The notes below the pieces were generated by a model, which searched no databases, was not told the origin of the DNA, and was given only the letters and a program-made list of their open reading frames with translations. Below are positions 15,892 through 23,300 of a DNA stretch of 25,768 bases, in pieces. How positions within the stretch are numbered: position 1 is the first letter of the stretch; each line of letters starts with the position of its first letter. The translations under genes were made by a program, and so were the position numbers. The stretch is taken from NCBI GenBank assembly GCA_035547915.1, contig DASZTS010000115.1, forward strand, positions 1-25,768. Reading direction: 5' to 3'. Source of the DNA: DASSFG01 sp035547915. Its GTDB lineage: Bacteria; Planctomycetota; Planctomycetia; Pirellulales; JAICIG01.

Positions 15892-16305
15892 TCACCAAAC
15901 AACCGGAACGAGGCCCGATGAGGCGATCTCGGCATCGCAAGTTATGAGGGGCACCGTCGATGACGGGCGTCCCAAATGCAAGGCGGTGGCAGCCACCAAC
16001 CGGTCGTGCATTTCGCTGATTGCCGATAACTGGAGTGAGCGGTCAAGGATGGCACGGTCCAGCGGCACGACCGTGATTCGCGGATCAGCATCCACGTCGG
16101 CCAAGAGCGTGGCCACCGAGGGAATGCTCGTCCTCCCCGCCGCGACCGCCCAGCATGCTTCGGCCAAAGCAATGACCGGAACGTGTAAGACGCTGGCCGG
16201 ATCTTGCATGACCGTGCGGGCATTGGCCCCGAGGCGGGGGTTGCCGCCAAGGAACCAGATCAGCGCATGGGCATCGAGGGCATACTCATTGGCCGCCGGC
16301 GGCAT
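15892..16305 (-). CDS. vapC: PIN-domain toxin, VapC type
   Basis: The 137-residue protein is a PIN ribonuclease. Its acidic metal-binding residues are visible as D11 (YALDAHALIWFL), E49 (ALAEACW), D101 (MHDRLVAATA) and D124 (TCDAEI). Such toxins cleave tRNA or rRNA until bound by the antitoxin. I use the ATG at 16305 because PIN proteins start just before the first Asp; three further in-frame ATGs (16314, 16323, 16335) are possible, and all overlap the end of vapB. The gene converges on the WYL regulator with a hairpin between them. No truncation is evident. Confidence 0.88.
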   Translation of the reverse strand: MPPAANEYALDAHALIWFLGGNPRLGANARTVMQDPASVLHVPVIALAEACWAVAAGRTSIPSVATLLADVDADPRITVVPLDRAILDRSLQLSAISEMHDRLVAATALHLGRPSSTVPLITCDAEIASSGLVPVVW

Positions 16306-16558
16306 CCCACTCATCTGCACCATGCCACTCGGCATCCCTGAAGTCGTCGAGCATAGAGTGGTCGCCCGGATATCTGCCGAAGGTCATCATCCGGGGCGGT
16401 GGCTTCGGCCCGTCGGCCTCGCTTTTTTGTGGGCATGGCCGCACCAAGATGCCTTCCGGCGTTTTGTCGAGTGCGACCGATCCGCGCAGCCCAAGCGACT
16501 TCGCCCATTCGTCGGGCAATTGGATCCGGTTTCCAGGCTCCAAAGGGGCGATTTGCAT
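16286..16558 (-). CDS. vapB: AbrB/SpoVT-like antitoxin, VapB type
   Basis: The 90-residue product begins like a swapped-hairpin AbrB domain (GNRIQLPDEWAKSLGL, then GSVALDKTPEGILVRP), which binds operator DNA as a dimer. It ends in a flexible acidic tail rich in D and W (LDDFRDAEWHGADEWD), the part that normally blocks the PIN active site. It precedes and overlaps vapC by about 20 bases, the standard antitoxin-first order, and probably autorepresses the pair. A GCGTGTCAAA element lies 21-30 bases upstream of the ATG and recurs further upstream. The product is short and divergent, so the domain call rests partly on context. Confidence 0.75.
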   Translation of the reverse strand: MQIAPLEPGNRIQLPDEWAKSLGLRGSVALDKTPEGILVRPCPQKSEADGPKPPPRMMTFGRYPGDHSMLDDFRDAEWHGADEWDAAGGQ

Positions 16559-16972
16559 GGACTGATTGTTGATTGTCGCGTGTCAAAGCGCGAGGCAGCA
16601 CACGCTTCGCGATGTGCCCCGCAAAGCGGTCTCTGGCAAGGACAAAGAGTGCTTCTCCGCTGCCCGACGGCGCTTTACTAGCGAACTGACAAAAGCCAGG
16701 AGACTCTCTTGATATGTTAGGCATGAATTCCCTCGCATGCAACCTTGTGCACTCCGTGATCGCCTGTCGGCATCGACGAGTCCTCGTAGGAATGGCCCCG
16801 CAACGCACGAAACAACGTGCTCAACGCCCCAACGGCATCTTGCGTGTCAAACGTCGACCACAGGGAAGGCCGGCGACGACTTCGTGTACTAATGTCACGC
16901 TAGACCTTACCTGACCAAGCAGACTGCTAGCATACGCGACGGCCCCAACATAGCCACGATTTACTCACCAAC
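16559..16972. promoter_or_regulatory. Divergent control region between vapBC and the cas operon
   Basis: These 414 bases separate vapB (minus) from cas6 (plus) and should hold both promoters. Seen in it are the element GCGTGTCAAA at 16579-16588 and again at 16842-16851 in the same orientation, a degenerate CRISPR repeat at 16817-16850 with a weaker partner near 16747-16776, and the palindrome TGCTAGCA at 16925-16932 just upstream of cas6. Open frames across it have no recognisable domains. No clear -35/-10 pair was found for either direction. Confidence 0.5.
16817..16850 (-). repeat. Solitary degenerate CRISPR repeat upstream of cas6
   Basis: Read on the minus strand, the segment contains GATGCC, a GTTG loop, and GGGCGTTGAGCAC. 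The last 13 bases are identical to the 3' end of the array repeat at 25652-25687, and GATGCC is the same 5' stem arm. The hairpin is preserved (loop 4-5 bases) and the 5' third has diverged. On the plus strand it reads GTGCTCAACGCCC...GGCATC inside the leader of the cas operon. A 13-base match in this 414-base region is very unlikely by chance (about 414 x 48 / 4^13, or 0.0003). Function, and even which strand is transcribed, is inferred. Confidence 0.7.
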
Positions 16973-17590
16973 ATGATCGAACTCCGCTTTCCCGTCCTCG
17001 GCGAATCGCTGCCCGTCGACCACGGCTACCTGCTCTACTCGGCGCTGTGTAAAGAGTTGCCGCTGCTCCACGGTGGCGGAACCGGTCTTGCTATCGGTCC
17101 GATCTCCGGCCAATGGACTGGGGACGGAAAAGTCGCGATCTCGTCGTGGTCGCGGCTAAGACTGCGTTTGCAGGCGGAGCAGATCAGTGCTGTGCTGAAG
17201 CTCGCCGGCAGAGCGCTCGACGTCGCGGGCAATAGGGTTCGGCTTGGCGTGCCGACGGTTCAGGCCCTCCTCCCCGCGCCGACGCTAGTCGCGAAGACTG
17301 TGACGATCAAGGGCTACACACAAGCGGAGGCGTTCCTCGACGGCGCTCAACGGCTGCTGTCTGAAAAAGGAATCGATGCCCAACTTGCTGTCCCGCGTAT
17401 TCTGGTCGGGCCGCATGCCGGCGAACCGCGGCGAAGAATCGTTCGGATCAAAGACAAGCGCATCGTCGGCTTTGCCGTGCATGCCAGAGGACTCTCCGAC
17501 GAAGACTCCTTGAAGCTGCAAGCGCTCGGTCTCGGCGGACGCCGCAAGATGGGCTGTGGGTTCTTTTGTCCATTGAAAGGGGAAGCGTGA
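16973..17590 (+). CDS. cas6: Cas6 crRNA-processing endonuclease (Cmx6-like)
   Basis: The 205-residue protein is the first gene of the CRISPR operon. Its C-terminus, GLGGRRKMGCGFF (from residue 186), is the glycine-rich loop of Cas6 RAMP proteins, and its N-terminal half reads as a ferredoxin-like fold. Size and sequence fit the short Cmx6 branch of MYXAN-type systems rather than the 240-280-residue Cas6 of most type I-B loci. It should cut pre-crRNA at the repeat hairpin. Its stop overlaps the cas3 GTG start as GTGA. The ATG at 16973 has no strong binding site. The catalytic histidine cannot be named with confidence. Confidence 0.85.
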   Translation: MIELRFPVLGESLPVDHGYLLYSALCKELPLLHGGGTGLAIGPISGQWTGDGKVAISSWSRLRLRLQAEQISAVLKLAGRALDVAGNRVRLGVPTVQALLPAPTLVAKTVTIKGYTQAEAFLDGAQRLLSEKGIDAQLAVPRILVGPHAGEPRRRIVRIKDKRIVGFAVHARGLSDEDSLKLQALGLGGRRKMGCGFFCPLKGEA

Positions 17591-19890
17591 CACAGCAACT
17601 TTGGGCCAAGAGCTGGGACACCACACGCGACGGGCGTCCGCCCTCGCATGTGTTTTTGCCACGTCACCTCGACGACGTCTACCAGGCGGCATTGCGCGTA
17701 CTTGACGCAACCGGTGATGACCAGCTTCGCGCGGTCGGGCTCGAACCGGGCGAATGGCGAGAGCGGTTCCGGCGGTTGGTTCTATTGGCGGCCGCCGTCC
17801 ACGATCTCGGCAAGGCGAACGACCATTTTCAAGACATGGTCACCAAGCGGCGCGACGTGCGCGTCAACCCACAGGGGTTGCGGCACGAGTGGGTGACGGT
17901 GCTGATGCTCCAGCAGTTGCGAGACTGGTTACTACCGGCCGTGGCAGGTTTAGAGGATGACTTCGTGGTCGTCGAGTGGGCCGTCGCAGGGCATCATCCC
18001 GCGCACAACCATGCCAGCCCTCCGAAATCGAGTCCGGTTGGTGCCGGCAAAGCCATCGAATTTTTGACCGATGCCAAAGACTTCCGGGTAGCGCTCGGTC
18101 TGATTCAGTCGCGATTCAATCTTGTCGGCCAGCCTCCCAGTATTCACGACCGGACAAGGCCGCTCATCGGTACGAAGAGCGTATTCGTCGAGCTGGCCGC
18201 CTGGCAGCGCAGCGCGTTGCGCCATTGGGAAAGATTGAGGCACGCGCCGCACCGCCTGCTGATCGCTGCAGCGAAGGACTGCCTCATCGCCGCCGACATA
18301 GCCGGATCGGCCCTTCCCAAAGCCATGCCTGAGCACGAGCAAGCGTGGGACTGGATCGGCGATTCGCTTTCCAACCTACCCGGTGCGGGCGACCTGCAGG
18401 CGATCGTTGACTGCCGACTTTCCGGCAAACCACCACGCGGATTCCAGCGGTCTGTCGCCGACTCGACAGCGCCCATCACGTACGTCAAGGCCGGCTGCGG
18501 CACTGGCAAGACGGCCGCCGCATATATGTGGGCCGCAGATAACTATCCGACCCGGCGGCTGTATTTCTGCTACCCGACGACTGGAACGGCCACCGAGGGC
18601 TTCAAGGATTATCTTTTCGCGCCGGAATCAGATCCGGAGAAGACCCCTCATTGTGAACGCGTCCGAGCCATCGGGGCCAAGTTGTTCCACAGCCGCCGCG
18701 ACGTCGACTTGGAAATCGTACTGGGTGCGTCCGGCGACGTCGAAAGGGAAGACGTTGACGCCGCCATGAAGCTCGAATCGCTCGAAGCATGGTCCACGCC
18801 CGTCGTCGCCTGCACCGTCGACACCGTGCTCGGGGTCATTCAAAACAACAGACGGGGCCTGTTCGCCTGGCCGGCGCTCGCGCAGTCGGCCTTTGTCTTC
18901 GACGAAATTCACTCCTATGACGACTGCCTTTTCGGAGCGCTGTTGAGATTCCTGCGCGACGTTCCCAAGCTACCCGCACTGCTCATGACTGCCAGCCTTC
19001 CGGAAAGCCGCGCCGAGGCGCTGGGCGTCGTATTTGCCGCACGAGGGATCCCCTGGCAGCCGATTTCTGGACCGGAGGATCTTGAGATCCTGCCCCGCTA
19101 TCGGAAGCAGGACATCGCTGGGAATGATCCGCTGCCCACGGTCGCGGAAGCCTTGGGATCTGGCGGTAAGGTGCTGTGGGTTTGCAACACCGTCGAGCGC
19201 GTGATCCGAGCGGCAAACTCCGCCCAACAGTTCAGCCCGCTCGTTTACCACAGTCGATTTAAGTATGAGCACCGCGTCGAGCGCCATAAGGCGGTTGTCG
19301 ACGCTTTCACCGCGAAGAACGACCAACCCGCGTTGGCCGTCTGCTCCCAAGTTGCCGAGATGAGCTTAGACCTTAAGGGTTGCACGCTACTTGTAACTGA
19401 GTTGGCCAGCGTACCGGCAATGATTCAACGTCTCGGGCGTCTCAACCGCCAAGCCACCAAGGGCGATCCGACGATGCCTTTCATCGTCATCACGCCCGAT
19501 AATCCCTTGCCTTATACACCTCGCGATTTGGAATTCACAGCGCAGTGGTTGACGAAGTTGCCAAACGACGGCATCTCACAGCGCATGGTAGCCGAGGCTT
19601 GGGATTCAGCTGGCGAGGAACAGCCTGCGGCCGCCGGCAGCGCCTGGTTGGACGGTGGTCCATCGACAACGGTCAAAGAGCTGCGCGAGCTTTCTCCGGG
19701 CATCACCGTCGTCCTGGAAGGTGATCTGCCGAGGCTGCGCGCGAATCCTAAAGATATCCAGCGTATGCTCCTACCGATGCCGCCAAGCTCGTTGGATTGG
19801 CAAGGGTGGCGCCGCTGGCGCGGCATTCCGATCGCGCCGCCTGAGACGGTCGACTACGACTCGAAACGAGGTGCGCGATGGCAAAAGTGA
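17587..19890 (+). CDS. cas3: Cas3 HD nuclease-helicase
   Basis: The 767-residue protein joins an N-terminal HD nuclease (H27; H72-D73 in VHDLGKAN; H100; H136-H137 in AGHH; D237) to an SF2 helicase. Helicase landmarks are Walker A GCGTGKT (303-309), DEIH (439-442), MTASLP (motif III) and QRLGRLNR (from 614). All core residues are present, so it should nick and unwind target DNA recruited by Cascade. The GTG at 17587 is chosen because it overlaps the cas6 stop (GTGA) and follows GAAAGGGGAAG; an upstream TTG would give seven more residues. The frame overlaps cas8 by 13 bases. Confidence 0.95.
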   Translation: MTQQLWAKSWDTTRDGRPPSHVFLPRHLDDVYQAALRVLDATGDDQLRAVGLEPGEWRERFRRLVLLAAAVHDLGKANDHFQDMVTKRRDVRVNPQGLRHEWVTVLMLQQLRDWLLPAVAGLEDDFVVVEWAVAGHHPAHNHASPPKSSPVGAGKAIEFLTDAKDFRVALGLIQSRFNLVGQPPSIHDRTRPLIGTKSVFVELAAWQRSALRHWERLRHAPHRLLIAAAKDCLIAADIAGSALPKAMPEHEQAWDWIGDSLSNLPGAGDLQAIVDCRLSGKPPRGFQRSVADSTAPITYVKAGCGTGKTAAAYMWAADNYPTRRLYFCYPTTGTATEGFKDYLFAPESDPEKTPHCERVRAIGAKLFHSRRDVDLEIVLGASGDVEREDVDAAMKLESLEAWSTPVVACTVDTVLGVIQNNRRGLFAWPALAQSAFVFDEIHSYDDCLFGALLRFLRDVPKLPALLMTASLPESRAEALGVVFAARGIPWQPISGPEDLEILPRYRKQDIAGNDPLPTVAEALGSGGKVLWVCNTVERVIRAANSAQQFSPLVYHSRFKYEHRVERHKAVVDAFTAKNDQPALAVCSQVAEMSLDLKGCTLLVTELASVPAMIQRLGRLNRQATKGDPTMPFIVITPDNPLPYTPRDLEFTAQWLTKLPNDGISQRMVAEAWDSAGEEQPAAAGSAWLDGGPSTTVKELRELSPGITVVLEGDLPRLRANPKDIQRMLLPMPPSSLDWQGWRRWRGIPIAPPETVDYDSKRGARWQK

Positions 19891-21563
19891 GCAAGGCAAC
19901 TTCGCCTGACCACCTGACGATGCAACTTTTTACACCCGGAATGTCCGCGTTGCACCGGGCGGGGCTGGGCGGGCTCGCATCGACGCTCAAGTCAATTGAA
20001 CGGATGCATGCGAGCGGCCAGCTTTCCGACGCCAAGTTGCCAGGCCCGATGGTCGGCGGGGATCCGCCCTGGGTGATCGAGCCGACAAGTGTCACTCTGC
20101 ATTTTGGGGAGCCCGAGCGCGCAGCCGCATATCTAAAGCGGCTGTTCACCGTTGCCTTTTCGATTCGGCGCGATGGCCTCATTTTCCTTCCTGGTCAATT
20201 CGACAGTGAGCCGGGTGCGGCTCTGCTGGCCGACCTGCAGTCTGGGTTGGCGCTCACGTTTCTCCAGCACGGCAAGGTCCGCAAGCTGGCAAAGGATCCA
20301 ACGACCGCTACTTATGATCCCGAAGGCGACGGGACTCCAAGCGTTGAGGTGCAATATCGCAAATGCTCCCAATTCAAACACCAGCTTTTGTGGAGCGAAT
20401 TCGTGGAGGCGAAAACCGGCTGCATCGTCGCAGATGTCATCAAGGTCGACGGCCCGGTGAGCCCGGGAACAGTTGTGCGCCACGTGGCCTTCACGGCAGA
20501 CACGGCAGCCGAGGATCCACCCGAGAGGATGCTGCCCTTGTGTTTCGCACCGGTTGGCTGCGTAGCCCTGCCCGTGAATCGCGGCGTTGCGATACTGTTG
20601 ATCCCGGAGGTCGAGAATCTCGTGGACTTTGCACTCGATCGGCCGGCGATGTCGCCGACGACGGCCACGGAATGCCAGATCGCCAACGCCGCAGACGCCG
20701 CCCTGCAGACACAGATTCGTCTGCGCGCCAGGCAAGCACGCGATACCGCTGGTATCCCGGGCGTTTATGCGATGACCTTCACGCCTACGCCCTGGGCGAG
20801 CCAGCAGAAGTCGCGCGTGGCCACGATTCACGTCGGGCACGGAGACGAAAAAGTTCTCGACCGCTTTGAGTGCGCGCTGAGTCAACTACCGCCTCGTATC
20901 GTCGTGCGGACGGTAAAGGAGGCCGTTGGTCGTGGACGTAAGAAGCGCGTCGTCGAAAGGAAGGAGTCGTTCCGCGCCGACAGTGTTGTGCGTCCGCTCA
21001 TCGCCGACAACCTGGCGCTCGGCCGCCCGTGGTACGCCGGCTTCGTGCGCCTGATGACTCGCATCAATCCAGCCACCAGCAGACCTTTCCGTCAGCAGAT
21101 TCCATTCGAATGCAAAGGATTACACGCCATGATCTCCGATCCTGACATGTGGGACCACGAAGGGGAGGCCCTCGTGGTCAAAGCCGTTCACGAGGCCATT
21201 CGTCAGTCATTGGGCCGCATCCGCGAAGACACCGATGGCAAGCAGGCAGAGGGCAAGCCTCGTAGACCATTGTCACAGGCAACCAAGAATCGCTGGGAGC
21301 GGTTCCGCGAGAAACTGCGCCTGGACTTGGCCGGTTCAAAGACCGCCTCGCAATTGCGCTTTGCACTCGCAGATCTCTTCAGCCGCGGCGGTAGCAACGT
21401 GGTCCTGCGCGACGCGTGGGCACAGATACTACCCGTCATCCACAAAGACTGGCAGCTCGCGCGCGATCTAGGACTCCTTGCCTTGGCCAGCTATGCCGGC
21501 AAGGGCGGAGCCGACGAGCCGCCCGATGCTTCCACCGAACCGTCACCTAACCCGATTTCCTGA
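19878..21563 (+). CDS. cas8: Cas8 large subunit, MYXAN type (Csx13/Cmx8-like)
   Basis: The 561-residue protein lies where the Cascade large subunit belongs, between cas3 and cas7. It begins with LFTPGMSALHRAGLGGLAS (from residue 17), a start I associate with Csx13/Cmx8-type Cas8 proteins. Its C-terminal 130-145 residues are helical and charged, as in Cas8 proteins that contain a small-subunit domain. It should recognise the PAM and help load Cas3. No catalytic motif is expected. Naming schemes place these loci in I-A or I-B variants, so I leave the subtype as MYXAN-like. A strong internal Shine-Dalgarno sequence with an in-frame GTG occurs near the 3' end. Confidence 0.8.
   Translation: MAKVSKATSPDHLTMQLFTPGMSALHRAGLGGLASTLKSIERMHASGQLSDAKLPGPMVGGDPPWVIEPTSVTLHFGEPERAAAYLKRLFTVAFSIRRDGLIFLPGQFDSEPGAALLADLQSGLALTFLQHGKVRKLAKDPTTATYDPEGDGTPSVEVQYRKCSQFKHQLLWSEFVEAKTGCIVADVIKVDGPVSPGTVVRHVAFTADTAAEDPPERMLPLCFAPVGCVALPVNRGVAILLIPEVENLVDFALDRPAMSPTTATECQIANAADAALQTQIRLRARQARDTAGIPGVYAMTFTPTPWASQQKSRVATIHVGHGDEKVLDRFECALSQLPPRIVVRTVKEAVGRGRKKRVVERKESFRADSVVRPLIADNLALGRPWYAGFVRLMTRINPATSRPFRQQIPFECKGLHAMISDPDMWDHEGEALVVKAVHEAIRQSLGRIREDTDGKQAEGKPRRPLSQATKNRWERFREKLRLDLAGSKTASQLRFALADLFSRGGSNVVLRDAWAQILPVIHKDWQLARDLGLLALASYAGKGGADEPPDASTEPSPNPIS
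21174..21563 (+). CDS. Candidate Cas11 small subunit from internal start in cas8
   Basis: No separate small-subunit gene exists in the operon. Inside cas8, AAGGGGAGG at 21160-21168 stands 5 bases before an in-frame GTG at 21174, a stronger ribosome binding site than most true gene starts here. Translation from it would give a 129-residue, helical, basic protein identical to the Cas8 C-terminus, the size of Cas11 in I-B/I-C/I-D systems, where internal translation of cas8 or cas10d is established. A second option is the ATG at 21129, preceded by AAAGGA (144 residues). Expression is inferred, not shown. Confidence 0.4.
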   Translation: MVKAVHEAIRQSLGRIREDTDGKQAEGKPRRPLSQATKNRWERFREKLRLDLAGSKTASQLRFALADLFSRGGSNVVLRDAWAQILPVIHKDWQLARDLGLLALASYAGKGGADEPPDASTEPSPNPIS

Positions 21564-21573
21564 GGAGACAACA

Positions 21574-22497
21574 ATGTCGCTCCACGTTTTTGCCAATCTC
21601 GTCACCTCCTTCGGAACGGCCGCCAATAACCGTGCCGAAACCGAAGGCAACATCACGACCCTGCAAAAGCTGCTCTGGATGGGCCAAACGCACAGCACCG
21701 TCAGCGCTGAGGCGATCCGCTTTGCCCTGCGGCGACGGTTGGCAGCAGCCGAGTCCGCCGGAACGAACCGGCATTGGGACGAGGATGGAAGAACGAACGA
21801 GTGGCAGCAGCCGGATTTCAAAGGGTGGGATTCGGAAAAAGGGAAGACGTTCATCGACGATGACCTGCTGGGCTACATGACCGCCGAGGCGGCTAGGGAG
21901 GAAGGAGAAGCAGGTTCGGCAAACACGCGCCGCGCGGTGTTGGAAGTGACACGGGCCGTGTCCCTCACGCCGTGGTCGGGCGATGTCACGTTCAACGCCG
22001 CTTCGCCCGGGGCCACGCCCTCGGCGCAGAAGAAAGGCTCGAATCCAGTGCCCTACGGCACCGAAGTGCATGCGACCCGCTACCAGTATGGCGTCGCTCT
22101 GACGCCCGAGCGATTGCGCGATAAGTCGCGTGCGGCCAAGGCGGTCAAAGCCTTGTGCGAGTTAGGGACCGTGGCGGGGAATCATGGCCGCTTCCTCTTC
22201 GATTTCTCGCCCGACTCAATCGTGTTACGTATCACCGAAGATCCCGCTCCGCGGCTCCTTTACTGTTTCGATGCCATCGATGAAGGCAAGTCGGTAGGTG
22301 CGCCCAAGTTATTGGAGCGCGTCGAACACGGCGATATTAAGGGCGAAGAGCTGATCCTCGGCGGGCCGTTTGCCACATCGGAAGCCGGTGTCAAGCTCAA
22401 GCAGCTTGGCGCGTTCGTTGGCGAGAAGCCGGGCGTCAAGGCAGCGTGTGACGAGGCCGTGAAACGAATCAACGCGATGCTTGGGCTGAAGGGGTGA
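21574..22497 (+). CDS. cas7: Cas7 backbone protein, DevR family
   Basis: The 307-residue protein is a Cas7/Cst2/DevR RAMP. Its start (HVFANLVTSFGTAANNRAE) and the central HATRYQYGVAL stretch are typical of this group. It would polymerise along the crRNA spacer as the Cascade backbone. In Myxococcus xanthus the homologue DevR also takes part in negative autoregulation of the dev operon and in development. GAGGAGA at 21562-21568 supports the ATG at 21574; a longer in-frame reading reaches back into cas8. It is followed 3 bases later by cas5. Confidence 0.93.
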   Translation: MSLHVFANLVTSFGTAANNRAETEGNITTLQKLLWMGQTHSTVSAEAIRFALRRRLAAAESAGTNRHWDEDGRTNEWQQPDFKGWDSEKGKTFIDDDLLGYMTAEAAREEGEAGSANTRRAVLEVTRAVSLTPWSGDVTFNAASPGATPSAQKKGSNPVPYGTEVHATRYQYGVALTPERLRDKSRAAKAVKALCELGTVAGNHGRFLFDFSPDSIVLRITEDPAPRLLYCFDAIDEGKSVGAPKLLERVEHGDIKGEELILGGPFATSEAGVKLKQLGAFVGEKPGVKAACDEAVKRINAMLGLKG

Positions 22498-22500
22498 TGC

Positions 22501-23139
22501 ATGCTTGGATTGCGTGTCAGCGTGCCCATCGCCTGCTTCCGCAAGGGACTGGCGCGCGAGTACCTGGAGACTGAGCCGCTTCCTCCCCCGGCGACCTGTT
22601 ACGGGTTTCTCCTGTCGCTGGTCGGCGAGACGAAGCGCGCGCGCCATGTCGGCTGCCGCGTTTGCCCGGTGCTCCTCAACGAGCCGGCGCAGAGCGTCGT
22701 ACTCCGCACCGTTTGGCGGGTGAAAAAGGCTCCGCTCGGTTCGCCGGGCAATACCCGCCCAGATTTCCAGCAACTGCTTTCGCCCGTCGAACTCGTCATT
22801 TGGCTCGATTCGGGCGAAGAAGAGCAGGGTGAGCGTCTGGAGCAGCGAGTCGAGCGGGCACTCATCGACCCGACAAGCCTTGAGCGATTCGGCGGGTTGA
22901 GCCTCGGCGAGAGCACGCACCTGGTCGACGTCGTGAGACGCTTCGAAGGTGATGGCAGCGCGACCGGTCGGGCGTTTCTGCTGGCCGAGCGCGGCCGCTC
23001 GACTCTGCCAGTGTGGGTCGATCACGTCGGCTCGGCCGGCACGCGCTACGTGACGGGCGATCTAGAGAGCATGTCGTTAGGCTCGCCACCCGATGCGCGT
23101 CGGATGCCACGCATTGAGCCGCCTGAAGACGCTGCATGA
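22501..23139 (+). CDS. cas5: Cas5 subunit, DevS/Cmx5-like
   Basis: The 212-residue protein has the Cas5 N-terminal pattern: FRKGLAREYLETEPLPPPA, then TCYGFLLSLVGE (residues 13-43), where Cas5 proteins contact the crRNA 5' handle. It completes the Cas7-Cas5 pair corresponding to DevR-DevS of Myxococcus. AAGGGGTG lies immediately before the ATG, and the gap to cas7 is 3 bases, so the two are co-translated. The family normally lacks nuclease activity when a separate Cas6 is present, as here. After it come 161 bases without a gene before the cas4/cas1 start. Confidence 0.88.
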   Translation: MLGLRVSVPIACFRKGLAREYLETEPLPPPATCYGFLLSLVGETKRARHVGCRVCPVLLNEPAQSVVLRTVWRVKKAPLGSPGNTRPDFQQLLSPVELVIWLDSGEEEQGERLEQRVERALIDPTSLERFGGLSLGESTHLVDVVRRFEGDGSATGRAFLLAERGRSTLPVWVDHVGSAGTRYVTGDLESMSLGSPPDARRMPRIEPPEDAA

Positions 23140-23300
23140 TCGCGTTTCATTGTGGGGCGCGGGAATAGTAGTAGGCGCACGCCGTGTGCCGTTAAACGTT
23201 GGGGGAGTCGGCCAGTCTATGGGTGCGCGGCAACGGCACGACGGAGCGTGCCTGCTACTTGACGGACGGGGTCGCAAGACAAAATCGAGGACTTCGCACC

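Noticed and set aside
16568..16584. Match between the spacer-like segment beside the pseudo-repeat and the vapB upstream region (11 of 17 bases, including the first four)
   Set aside because: A match this good is expected by chance somewhere in 400 bases on two strands; not evidence of a guide target without experiments.
16311..16808. Minus-strand open frame of 165 codons across the vapB region
   Set aside because: It overlaps vapB in another frame and crosses the control region; composition is Arg-rich and unlike the neighbours.
16881..16886. TTCGTG shared by the spacer-like segment and the region upstream of cas6
   Set aside because: Only six bases and not at the seed position; chance level.
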